From Roseivirga misakiensis (GTDB lineage: Bacteria; Bacteroidota; Bacteroidia; Cytophagales; Cyclobacteriaceae): a stretch of DNA of 64,000 nucleotides. The DNA is taken from NCBI RefSeq assembly GCF_001747105.1, contig NZ_MDGQ01000005.1, forward strand, positions 1,984,001 through 2,048,000, read 5' to 3'. The translations under genes and the position numbers were made by a program. Positions 24,299-31,777 of the stretch are shown here, piece by piece. The notes beneath the pieces were generated by a model, which did not search any database, was not told the DNA's origin, and saw nothing but the letters and a program-made list of their open reading frames with translations. Numbering within the stretch: position 1 is the stretch's first letter; every line of letters begins with the position of its first letter.

Positions 24299-24901
24299 AT
24301 GAACATACTGATCATAGGCGCAAATGGAACGATTGGCCAAAAAGTAACAGCGAAATTGGCCGAGAAGCACACCATCATAACTGCTGGCAGAAATGGGGCG
24401 GATGAAACGGTAGACATTGCCGATGCTACTGCTATCAAGGACTTATTTGAAAGGATCCCTGCTCAAGATGCCGTAGTCTGTATAGCGGGAGAAGCTAAAT
24501 GGGATTACTTTAAGAACTTGACCGAAGAAGATTTTTATGTTGGAGTTCGTAGCAAAATGATGGGGCAAGTAAACCTTGTGCGGATCGGGAAGGATTATCT
24601 AAAGCCGAACGCCTCTTTTACTCTTTCTACAGGCGTACTTGCCGATGACCCTGTGGTGATGACGACCAGTGCGGCGATGGTCAACGGTGCTATTCACAGT
24701 TTTGTAAAAGCTGCTGCTTTAGAAATGGAAAATGGTCAAAGAATAAATGTAGTGTGCTCTGGACTAGTGGAAGATTCTAAAGAAAAGTATGAAGACTATT
24801 TTCCTGGCCATGATCCAGTACCCATGCCGAAAGTGGTAAACGCCTATGTAAAAAGCATTATGGGTAAAAACAATGGTGAAATTATTCGGGTAAATGCCTA
24901 A
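24299..24901 (+). CDS. Short-chain dehydrogenase/reductase family protein
   Basis: A 200-aa Rossmann-fold protein of the short SDR class. The nucleotide-binding motif is IIGANGTIGQK (residues 5-15), and an acidic DIAD segment follows the second strand. The usual Tyr-x-x-x-Lys is replaced by MVNGAIHSFVKAAALEM: the Lys is kept but Tyr is absent. That is typical of a known subgroup of short SDRs whose members may bind NAD(P)H without standard dehydrogenase activity. It lies 9 bp after the ArsR-type regulator and is presumably its target. Confidence 0.88.
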   Translation: MNILIIGANGTIGQKVTAKLAEKHTIITAGRNGADETVDIADATAIKDLFERIPAQDAVVCIAGEAKWDYFKNLTEEDFYVGVRSKMMGQVNLVRIGKDYLKPNASFTLSTGVLADDPVVMTTSAAMVNGAIHSFVKAAALEMENGQRINVVCSGLVEDSKEKYEDYFPGHDPVPMPKVVNAYVKSIMGKNNGEIIRVNA

Positions 24902-24910
24902 GGGCTTTCG

Positions 24911-24937
24911 GGGAGTAGCCTAAACTGACCTACTCCC
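24911..24937. terminator. Hairpin between convergent genes
   Basis: GGGAGTAG (24911-24918) pairs perfectly with CTACTCCC (24930-24937) across an 11-nt loop, midway between the SDR stop and the convergent DUF2147 stop. There is no T-run, so termination is plausible from position but not proven. Confidence 0.45.
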
Positions 24938-24955
24938 AATTGTAAAATAAGTCCT

Positions 24956-25390
24956 TTACTTTTCCCTGGTCCAAACTACGGTTCGGCCAAATACTGTTAT
25001 ACCCAAATACCCGCGAACTTGTAACTTTCCTCGTTTCAAGCGCATATAGCTAGAATACGTCTTGCCATTTTCAGGGTCATAGATTTCTCCTCCCTCCCAT
25101 TTATCATCGCCATCGAAGGTGAAGCCTTGAACCAGGTTTATTCCAATGATCGGTCTTGTACGAAGCGATTTATCGGAATTCTCTTTATCGAGTTTCGCTT
25201 CACCCCGTTCATTTTTAGGCTCTTTAAGCCAGATGATTTTACCGTTGTACTTACCGTTTTCCTTGTAGATTTCTATTTTCGCCCGACCCTTATCGGTGAG
25301 CCAAACCCCTAAAATTTCATCACCGTCATTGGCGCTTAGTGTGTTTATCTGGAGACTTGCCAGAAGTAAGAATACAAGTTTAAATTTCAT
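24956..25390 (-). CDS. DUF2147 domain-containing exported protein
   Basis: A 144-aa protein with a signal peptide (MKFKLVFLLLASLQINTLSA) followed by a single DUF2147 beta-barrel-like domain: GVWLTDKGRAKIEIYKENGKY, GKIIWLKEP, then IYDPENGKTYSSYMRLK and LGITVFGRTVVW. All family hallmarks and the usual length are present. The family has no established function; members are periplasmic and often annotated as signal-peptide proteins. It stands alone and is divergent from pdeM. Confidence 0.88.
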   Translation of the reverse strand: MKFKLVFLLLASLQINTLSANDGDEILGVWLTDKGRAKIEIYKENGKYNGKIIWLKEPKNERGEAKLDKENSDKSLRTRPIIGINLVQGFTFDGDDKWEGGEIYDPENGKTYSSYMRLKRGKLQVRGYLGITVFGRTVVWTREK

Positions 25391-25463
25391 GCCGTCGCTG
25401 TCTTATATTTGTTCATTGCTTTGACCTTAATTCCATTAACTCAAAGTAATTTGATTTGTTGGA

Positions 25464-26096
25464 ATGATTAAATACAAATTTCGGGAACAAACATTATGCC
25501 TACTACCAGAAAAAGCAATTTTTTGGAAGGAAAAAAGATTGCTAATCATTGCTGATTTGCACTTGGGTAAAGCTGGGCACTTTAGAAAATCAGGCATACC
25601 CGTATCGGACCTAATTCATTCGATGGATATACTGGTGCTCGACAAATTGATTAATACTCATAATCCACTGGAAGTCATATTTTTAGGCGACCTTTTTCAT
25701 AGCGATCACAACCAAGGGTGGGAAGTTTTTAAACGCTGGCTCAGGTCGAGGCCTGAACTTCCTTTTAAACTTATTCTCGGCAACCACGATGTTTTAGCCA
25801 GTACAGATTATAAAATTGGCAACCTAGAATGTCTAATGTCACTTGACCTACCCCCCTTTAATTTCACGCATATCCCTGAAGAGTGTAGCCTGTATAATAT
25901 GGCCGGACACATTCACCCAGCTATAAAGCTACGCGGAAAAGCAAGGCAAAACCTAAGAGTACCCTGCTTCTATTTTGGAGCTGAAGGGGGAATACTTCCT
26001 GCCTTTGGAAAATTTACAGGCACAGCCAGAATAAACATTGCCGAAGGTGATGATGTATTTGTCATTGCTGAAAAAGAAGTGATCAAAATAGCCTGA
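25464..26096 (+). CDS. pdeM: Ligase-associated DNA damage response endonuclease PdeM
   Basis: A 210-aa metallophosphoesterase of the PdeM family. The metal-binding motifs appear in order: ADLHLGK (about 30-36, with the H-F-R continuation typical of PdeM), LGDLFHS (about 73-79), LGNHD (about 104-108) and AGHIHP (about 147-152). PdeM is usually encoded with a DNA ligase-helicase-exonuclease repair set. Here those partners (lhr-like helicase, ligD-like ligase, exonuclease) are not in the neighbourhood. It probably cleaves DNA or phosphodiesters during damage repair in the cytoplasm. Confidence 0.9.
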   Translation: MIKYKFREQTLCLLPEKAIFWKEKRLLIIADLHLGKAGHFRKSGIPVSDLIHSMDILVLDKLINTHNPLEVIFLGDLFHSDHNQGWEVFKRWLRSRPELPFKLILGNHDVLASTDYKIGNLECLMSLDLPPFNFTHIPEECSLYNMAGHIHPAIKLRGKARQNLRVPCFYFGAEGGILPAFGKFTGTARINIAEGDDVFVIAEKEVIKIA

Positions 26097-26145
26097 CCTT
26101 AAATAATATTAACCTGAACTAGAAGTTTAAATTTTGGAATTATAC

Positions 26146-26153
26146 TATTTTTG
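26146..26153 (+). promoter_or_regulatory. Candidate -7 box for the ftsX operon
   Basis: TATTTTTG matches the Bacteroidota -7 consensus TAnnTTTG and lies 16 bp before the TTG start of ftsX. No convincing -33 element is seen. Confidence 0.4.
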
Positions 26154-26169
26154 ATAGAAAATCAGCAGT

Positions 26170-27069
26170 TTGGCAAAGGAGACGAAGAAATATAGACGCA
26201 AAAAGAAATTAGGCTCTTATCAGTCATTCAGTGTTGTTTTTAGCACCTCTCTCGCACTTTTTGTCATTGGTTTATTCGGAATTCTAGTATTACAAGCCAA
26301 TAAGCTCACAGCGGTAATCAAACAGAACATTGAAGTTCAGGTATATCTGAACAAAGATATTTCCGAAAGCCAAAGAGGTAGGATTGAAAGCGAATTATCG
26401 GCGAGCGACTACATCTTAATGACCGACGGCCAAGCAGAAATCACATTCAAATCTAAAGAAGAAGCGGCCGAAGAGTTTATTGAGTCTACTGGTGAAGACT
26501 TCTCTAGTTTCTTAGGCGATAACCCGCTAAAAGATGCGCTTACTTTTAAAGTCAACGAAGAATTCCAGACAAATGAAGCCTTAGAAGCGCTCAAAGAACG
26601 AATTCAGAAAATAAGTGGTGTTTTTGAAGTCACCTATGTCGAAAACTTAGCCGACTCAATCAATAGCAACCTTACCAAACTCAGTGTGCTGCTATTAGGA
26701 ATTTCAGCAGTATTGATCATTGTTGTGCTCCTGCTTATTAACAGTTCTATCAAATTGGCGCTATTCTCACAACGCTTCCTAATCCGAAGTATGCAGCTGG
26801 TAGGTGCCAAAAGTAGTTTTATTAAAACCCCATTCTTGAAAAGGTCAATACTTCATGGTGCTTTTGCTGGTCTGATCGCTTCACTCTTACTTTTTGGCCT
26901 TAAAACATTTGCAAACAACCAAGTAGACGGACTAGCATCACTTCAGCAGGAAGAATTAGTTTTAGCACTTTACGGGCTATTAATAATACTAGGAGCAATA
27001 ATTGCCTACTTTAGCACTTTGAAGGCAATGAATAAATATTTGAAAATGTCTTTAGACGAACTCTATTAA
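26170..27069 (+). CDS. ftsX: Cell division protein FtsX, ABC transporter permease
   Basis: A 299-aa inner-membrane protein that with FtsE couples cell division to peptidoglycan hydrolase activation. The start is a TTG at 26170, giving MAKETKKYRRKKKLGSYQSF with a basic cytoplasmic tail. The first helix lies at about 24-45, then an extracytoplasmic domain (about 50-165, VQVYLNKDISESQRGRIESEL). Three further helices (about 170-195, 222-245, 265-287) form the FtsX core ending MNKYLKMSLDELY. It heads a tight run with DUF3098, uppP, truB and ribF (gaps of 0-4 bp), a typical Bacteroidota cluster. ftsE is not in the window. Confidence 0.92.
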   Translation: MAKETKKYRRKKKLGSYQSFSVVFSTSLALFVIGLFGILVLQANKLTAVIKQNIEVQVYLNKDISESQRGRIESELSASDYILMTDGQAEITFKSKEEAAEEFIESTGEDFSSFLGDNPLKDALTFKVNEEFQTNEALEALKERIQKISGVFEVTYVENLADSINSNLTKLSVLLLGISAVLIIVVLLLINSSIKLALFSQRFLIRSMQLVGAKSSFIKTPFLKRSILHGAFAGLIASLLLFGLKTFANNQVDGLASLQQEELVLALYGLLIILGAIIAYFSTLKAMNKYLKMSLDELY

Positions 27070-27073
27070 TATT

Positions 27074-27283
27074 ATGGCAGAGAAAAAAAACAACTTCGCC
27101 TTTGGCAAAGAAAACTACAAATGGATGCTCATTGGGTTGGGTGTATTGTTACTAGGTTTCATTGTCATGTCTATGGATAGCACGCAGCATGGTCAAGGCT
27201 TTTTAGGGCTAACACTCGGACCAATCATCATTGTGGCAGGCTTCATCATTGAGTTTTTCGCCATTTTCAAAAAGTCGAAGTAA
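27074..27283 (+). CDS. DUF3098 family membrane protein
   Basis: A 69-aa protein of two membrane helices (about 17-34 and 45-66) after a short N-terminal NNFAFGKENYKWMLIG, which is characteristic of DUF3098. It sits 4 bp after ftsX and 3 bp before uppP, its usual place in Bacteroidota, so a role in division or envelope biogenesis is likely. The molecular function is unknown. Confidence 0.88.
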   Translation: MAEKKNNFAFGKENYKWMLIGLGVLLLGFIVMSMDSTQHGQGFLGLTLGPIIIVAGFIIEFFAIFKKSK

Positions 27284-27286
27284 TTC

Positions 27287-28078
27287 ATGAGTTTTATTGA
27301 AGCGATTGTCCTTGGCATTGTCCAAGGGCTCACAGAGTTCTTGCCCGTGAGCAGTAGCGGTCATTTAGAACTAACTAAAGCTATTCTTGGCGATAATAGT
27401 GTTCCAGAAGAAAGTTTATTGATGACAGTTGTACTCCATGCAGCCACTGCACTGAGTACCATCGTAATTTTCAGAAAAGACATAGCCGAATTGCTTTCAG
27501 GCTTGTTTCAATTCAAAAACAACGAGCAGTTCCAGTACTCATTAAAAATTGTTTTATCCATGATTCCAGCAGCCGCCGTTGGTGTGTTACTGGAAGATGA
27601 AATAGAACAGCTATTTGGTGGGCAAATATTGTTAGTTGGCTTGATGCTATTAGTCACAGGAACACTCCTATTTCTGGCCGATAGAGCAAAAAACACGAAT
27701 AAATCTGTTTCAAATCAAAATGCCTTAATTATTGGGATAGCACAAGCTATCGCCATATTGCCAGGTATATCACGATCAGGCGCCACAATTTCTACCTCAG
27801 TGTTATTAGGTATAGATAGACAAAAAGCGGCTCGGTTCTCTTTTTTAATGGTTGTGCCTTTGATTTTGGGTAAAATGGCCAAAGACCTATTAAGTGGTGA
27901 TTTGATGGCAGCGAATACCGAAACTTCTCTTTTAATAGTAGGCTTTGTCGCTGCCTTTATCGCAGGACTTTTAGCCTGTACATGGATGATCAAATTGGTA
28001 AAAAGAAGTCAACTCAAGTACTTCTCTTACTATTGCTATGTGATTGGTTTAGCAGCCATCATTTATACATTTGTTTAG
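27287..28078 (+). CDS. uppP: Undecaprenyl-diphosphate phosphatase
   Basis: A 263-aa polytopic membrane enzyme of the BacA/UppP type that recycles undecaprenyl diphosphate to the monophosphate carrier for peptidoglycan and O-antigen synthesis. The catalytic motifs are clear: GIVQGLTEFLPVSSSGHL at about residues 10-27 and PGISRSGATIST at about 159-170. Around eight helices follow the family pattern. The truB start codon follows its stop directly, so the genes are in one transcript. Confidence 0.96.
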   Translation: MSFIEAIVLGIVQGLTEFLPVSSSGHLELTKAILGDNSVPEESLLMTVVLHAATALSTIVIFRKDIAELLSGLFQFKNNEQFQYSLKIVLSMIPAAAVGVLLEDEIEQLFGGQILLVGLMLLVTGTLLFLADRAKNTNKSVSNQNALIIGIAQAIAILPGISRSGATISTSVLLGIDRQKAARFSFLMVVPLILGKMAKDLLSGDLMAANTETSLLIVGFVAAFIAGLLACTWMIKLVKRSQLKYFSYYCYVIGLAAIIYTFV

Positions 28079-28780
28079 ATGCTACAACTGGACCCACAGC
28101 TTACAAAGCAAGAAAACTTTACGGCAGGTCAAGTCATACTGATAGACAAACCACTGACTTGGACATCTTTTGATGTAGTCAAGAAAATTCGAAATCTTAT
28201 CAGGATTAAGAAAGTAGGTCACGCAGGTACGCTAGACCCCTTAGCTACTGGATTGTTAATTTTATGTACTGGTAAAAAGACCAAGTCCATAGAAGGGTTT
28301 ATGGGGCAAGAAAAGGAATACACTGGAACTTTTACCATTGGCCAGACTACGCCTACATACGACTTAGAAAGTGAAGTAACGGCCCCAGTCCCAATCGATC
28401 ATATTGGCGAAACTGAACTAGAAAATGCTCGAAAGCAATTTATTGGTGACATTGAGCAAGTTCCCCCAATGCATTCTGCTATTAAAGTGAATGGTAAAAG
28501 GCTTTACGAACATGCCCGAAAAGGCGAAAAAATAGAGGTTAAAACCAGAAACGTTTCTATAAAGGAGTTTGAGCTGACTGAAATAGATCTTCCAGTAATA
28601 AAATTTCGGGTGGTTTGTTCCAAAGGAACTTATATTCGAAGTTTGGCGCATGACTTTGGCGCTGCACTTGGCGTTGGCGCTCATCTGAGCAGTCTAAGAA
28701 GAACAAAAATCGGTGACTTCAAAGTAGACAATGCCTACAAATTAGATGACTTGGTAAGTTTATTAAAAGACATTTCATAG
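28079..28780 (+). CDS. truB: tRNA pseudouridine(55) synthase TruB
   Basis: A 233-aa cytosolic enzyme that converts U55 of tRNA to pseudouridine in the T loop. The core motif GHAGTLDPLATGLL contains the catalytic Asp53. Also visible are KEYTGTFTIGQTTPTYD, the substrate-binding AIKVNGKRLYEHARKGE, and CSKGTYIRSLAHDFGAALG. The length is slightly short, because the C-terminal PUA-like extension of some members is absent, as is common in Bacteroidota. It starts directly after the uppP stop. Confidence 0.96.
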   Translation: MLQLDPQLTKQENFTAGQVILIDKPLTWTSFDVVKKIRNLIRIKKVGHAGTLDPLATGLLILCTGKKTKSIEGFMGQEKEYTGTFTIGQTTPTYDLESEVTAPVPIDHIGETELENARKQFIGDIEQVPPMHSAIKVNGKRLYEHARKGEKIEVKTRNVSIKEFELTEIDLPVIKFRVVCSKGTYIRSLAHDFGAALGVGAHLSSLRRTKIGDFKVDNAYKLDDLVSLLKDIS

Positions 28781-28784
28781 CCAG

Positions 28785-29717
28785 ATGAAAATCCACTTAG
28801 GAACTGAAACCATACATGAAATAAAGAATTCCGTGGTCACTGCCGGAACTTTCGATGGTGTACATAAGGGTCATCAGCAGATTCTGTCCAGACTAAGAGA
28901 AGTTGCAGATAAGGTCAACGGACAAACCGTATTAATCACCTACTGGCCGCACCCAAGGTTGGTCTTAAACCCACATGACAACTCTTTACTCCTACTCTCG
29001 ACCTTTCCAGAAAAAGCAAATTTACTGGAGCAATACGGTGTAGATCATTTGGTTAAGATTCCGTTTACAGCGGAGTTTTCGCAAATGGCGCCAGAAGAAT
29101 ACATCAAAGTCATTTTAAGCGAAAGAGTTAAGACACATCGAATGATCATCGGTTATGACCATCGGTTTGGCAAAGACCGATCTGGTGGTTTGGAGGAACT
29201 AAAAGCATTTGCCCCGAAGTATGATTTCGAAGTAGAAGAAATTCCGAGACATGATATTGACGAGATCGGCATAAGTTCTACTAAAATCCGAAAGGCATTG
29301 GAATCGGGAGACGTAGCAACGGCCAATAAATACCTTGGTAGAAGTTATAGTATTGCCGGAAAAGTAGTCCATGGACAGAAAAAAGGACGATCCATTGGTT
29401 TCCCTACGGCCAATATCGTTGTAAAAGAAAACTACAAGCTTATCCCAGCCGATGGTATTTATGCTGTGAAGGTTTGCAATAAATACAAGAAGTTCGATGG
29501 GATGCTCAACATTGGACATCGACCTACCGTTGGAGGAGAAAACAAGACCATTGAAGTCAATATTTTTGACTTTAATGAGGATATTTATGATACTGAAATC
29601 AGCATCGAGTTCATAGATCACATTAGGAACGAAGTGAAATTCGAGTCCCTAGAAGCTTTAAAACATCAATTGGAGGAAGATGAAAAAGCTGTGAGAAGTC
29701 GATTAAGTAAACGCTAA
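28785..29717 (+). CDS. ribF: Bifunctional riboflavin kinase/FAD synthetase
   Basis: A 310-aa enzyme that makes FMN and then FAD. The N-terminal nucleotidyltransferase domain (1 to about 180) has GTFDGVHKGHQQIL, the GYDHRFGKDRSG segment and ISSTKIRKALESGD. The C-terminal flavokinase domain (about 183-305) has GKVVHGQKKGRSIGFPTANI and MLNIGHRPTVGG. It follows truB by 4 bp in the same operon and precedes the CoA-transferase genes by 10 bp. The latter gap suggests possible co-transcription. Confidence 0.96.
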   Translation: MKIHLGTETIHEIKNSVVTAGTFDGVHKGHQQILSRLREVADKVNGQTVLITYWPHPRLVLNPHDNSLLLLSTFPEKANLLEQYGVDHLVKIPFTAEFSQMAPEEYIKVILSERVKTHRMIIGYDHRFGKDRSGGLEELKAFAPKYDFEVEEIPRHDIDEIGISSTKIRKALESGDVATANKYLGRSYSIAGKVVHGQKKGRSIGFPTANIVVKENYKLIPADGIYAVKVCNKYKKFDGMLNIGHRPTVGGENKTIEVNIFDFNEDIYDTEISIEFIDHIRNEVKFESLEALKHQLEEDEKAVRSRLSKR

Positions 29718-29727
29718 ATAAGAGAAC

Positions 29728-30426
29728 ATGATCAATAAACAAGTAAGCAATGCCGATGAAGCCATTCACGACATTGCTGACAATTCTACCTTAATGTTAG
29801 GTGGTTTTGGTCTTTGTGGAATCCCAGAAAATTGTATTGCCGCCTTGGTCAGAAAAGGAACAACTGGCCTAACCTGCATTTCCAATAATGCTGGAGTCGA
29901 CGATTTCGGAATCGGTTTGATGCTAAAAACGCGACAAGTAAAAAAGATGATCTCTTCTTATGTAGGAGAAAATGCCGAGTTCGAAAGACAGTTACTTAGT
30001 GGAGAATTAGAAGTGGATCTTATTCCACAGGGTACCCTGGCCGAACGTGTAAGAGCTGGAGGCGCTGGAATACCCGCATTTTTCACACCTGCTGGATATG
30101 GTACCGAAGTAGCCGAAGGCAAAGAAGTGAGAGAGTTTAATGGTAAAATGCACTTGTTAGAAAGTTGGTTAAAAGCTGATTTCGCCCTCGTTAAAGCTTG
30201 GAAAGGTGATAAATCTGGCAACCTAGTGTTTAAAGGTACCGCTAGAAACTTTAACCCAATGATGGCCATGGCCGGTAAAATCACCATTGCGGAAGTGGAA
30301 GAACTTGTGGAAGTTGGGGAACTAGACCCTAACCAAATCCATACGCCTGGGATATATGTGCAACGTATTTTCCAAGGACAAGATTACGAGAAACGAATTG
30401 AGCAACGGACAACACGCATTAATTGA
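29728..30426 (+). CDS. scoA: 3-oxoacid CoA-transferase subunit A
   Basis: A 232-aa alpha subunit of a succinyl-CoA:3-ketoacid (or acetoacetate) CoA-transferase. The CoA-binding glycine motif is [15 protein letters not shown] (residues about 21-35). Other conserved segments are [46 protein letters not shown] and [12 protein letters not shown]. With subunit B it activates acetoacetate for breakdown or moves CoA between acids. The substrate is inferred from similarity to ScoAB. Subunit B follows 10 bp later. Confidence 0.92.
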   Translation: MINKQVSNADEAIHDIADNSTLMLGGFGLCGIPENCIAALVRKGTTGLTCISNNAGVDDFGIGLMLKTRQVKKMISSYVGENAEFERQLLSGELEVDLIPQGTLAERVRAGGAGIPAFFTPAGYGTEVAEGKEVREFNGKMHLLESWLKADFALVKAWKGDKSGNLVFKGTARNFNPMMAMAGKITIAEVEELVEVGELDPNQIHTPGIYVQRIFQGQDYEKRIEQRTTRIN

Positions 30427-30436
30427 ATTCATTGAT

Positions 30437-31093
30437 ATGTTAGATAAAATAGGCATCGCTAAACACATAGCACAAGAGGTTCAAGATGGTACGTACATCA
30501 ATTTAGGGATAGGAATACCCACCCTTGTCGCCAATTTCATTCCCGAAGAAATCAATGTAGTCCTCCAGTCCGAAAATGGATTATTGGGCATAGGTCCCTT
30601 CCCAGAGGAAGAAGCTATAGATGCCGACCTTATTAATGCTGGCAAACAAACTGTAACAACATTGGCAGGCTCTTCCCTATTCAGCTCGGCCGAAAGTTTT
30701 GAAATGATCAGGGGTGGTCATGTTGATCTCACGATTTTAGGTGCTATGGAAGTTTCTGAAAACGGAGACATAGCCAATTGGAAAATTCCTGGTAAAATGG
30801 TCAAAGGTATGGGCGGTGCCATGGATTTGGTAGCCTCCGCTGATAACATCATTGTAGCCATGCAACACTGTAGCCGCTCGGGAGCATCAAAATTACTTCC
30901 AGATTGTACATTACCGATTACAGGGATTAACTGTGTCAAAAAAATAGTCACCGACATGGCTGTATTGGATGTTTTGCCAGAAGGTGGTTTTAAATTATTG
31001 GAACGTGCCCCTGGCGTATCTGTTGAGGAAATTAAAGCAGCAACAGCTGGCAAGCTTATCGTAGAGGGAGAAATCCCTGAAATGAACTTTTAG
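30437..31093 (+). CDS. scoB: 3-oxoacid CoA-transferase subunit B
   Basis: A 218-aa beta subunit. The start at 30437 gives the family-typical MLDKIGIAKHIAQEVQDG; the open frame reaches back into scoA but has no good start there. The catalytic Glu that forms the CoA thioester is in LQSENGLLGIGPFP. The conserved GAMEVSENGDIANWKIPGK and GGAMDLVASA follow. It forms the heterotetramer with ScoA. Confidence 0.92.
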   Translation: MLDKIGIAKHIAQEVQDGTYINLGIGIPTLVANFIPEEINVVLQSENGLLGIGPFPEEEAIDADLINAGKQTVTTLAGSSLFSSAESFEMIRGGHVDLTILGAMEVSENGDIANWKIPGKMVKGMGGAMDLVASADNIIVAMQHCSRSGASKLLPDCTLPITGINCVKKIVTDMAVLDVLPEGGFKLLERAPGVSVEEIKAATAGKLIVEGEIPEMNF

Positions 31094-31210
31094 GATAGAG
31101 GCCTTATATCGACCTTATTCCTAAATCTAGGACATTGTCACCAATTTGTCCCCCACTAAACAATATGCACAATGGTGGAGTTTATCTAGCCTTAGCAGAT
31201 ACATTTAAAC

Positions 31211-31218
31211 TATATTTG
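31211..31218 (+). promoter_or_regulatory. -7 box of the gldC promoter
   Basis: TATATTTG is an exact match to the Bacteroidota consensus TAnnTTTG, 18 bp before the gldC ATG, at the right distance for a short leader. Confidence 0.55.
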
Positions 31219-31236
31219 CGCCACAAAAATGCATAA

Positions 31237-31584
31237 ATGAAAGAATCAGAGATTAACCTCAGAGTAGAGTTAGATAACGAGAATATTCCAGAAAAAATCT
31301 TTTGGAATGCCACAGATAAAGATGTTGAAGGAGAACAAGAAACTAAGTCTTTTAGCCTATCTATCTGGGATCACAATAACCAGAACACCTTAAGAATAGA
31401 CCTTTGGAATAAGGAAATGCCCATCGATGAGATGAAACGTTTCTATGTGGATTGCCTTGGTGGTTTAGCCCAAAGTGTATTAAACTCTACCGGAGACGAG
31501 TTCATGTCAAGCGCAATGAACAGGTTATGTGACAAGCTTGTCAAACATCTTGAAGAAGAATTAAAGCAAAACACGCAAGGCTAA
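31237..31584 (+). CDS. gldC: Gliding motility protein GldC
   Basis: A 115-aa cytosolic protein of the GldC family. It matches GldC of Flavobacterium johnsoniae in its beta-rich first half (INLRVELDNENIPEKIFWNATD) and the strongly conserved TLRIDLWNKEMPIDEMKRFYVDC. A helical C-terminal half ends in DKLVKHLEEEL. GldC aids gliding motility and is found across Bacteroidota; many bearers do not obviously glide. It has its own promoter-like box, and no other gld gene is nearby. Confidence 0.92.
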   Translation: MKESEINLRVELDNENIPEKIFWNATDKDVEGEQETKSFSLSIWDHNNQNTLRIDLWNKEMPIDEMKRFYVDCLGGLAQSVLNSTGDEFMSSAMNRLCDKLVKHLEEELKQNTQG

Positions 31585-31649
31585 TAAATACCATAAGCCT
31601 TGTACTTTATATAGAAAACACAATAGAGTTATTTGAATTACTGAGATAT

Positions 31650-31712
31650 TCTGCATGCATAACATTTTGCAGAAATCGCTTTATTACTTCCAAAATCCTA
31701 TTAATTTTGGAA
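31650..31712 (+). other. Two hairpins in the leader of the TonB receptor gene
   Basis: TCTGCA (31650-31655) pairs with TGCAGA (31668-31673), and TTCCAAAAT (31688-31696) pairs perfectly with ATTTTGGAA (31704-31712) around a 7-nt loop. They lie in the 193-bp gap between gldC and the receptor. They could be the end of the gldC transcript or part of the receptor leader. No T-run follows. Confidence 0.35.
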
Positions 31713-31777
31713 TTCGGCCGAGGTTTTGCAATCTTATACCTTAGTCAAGCCAAACTTTATTTGTTTCAAAACTCTAA

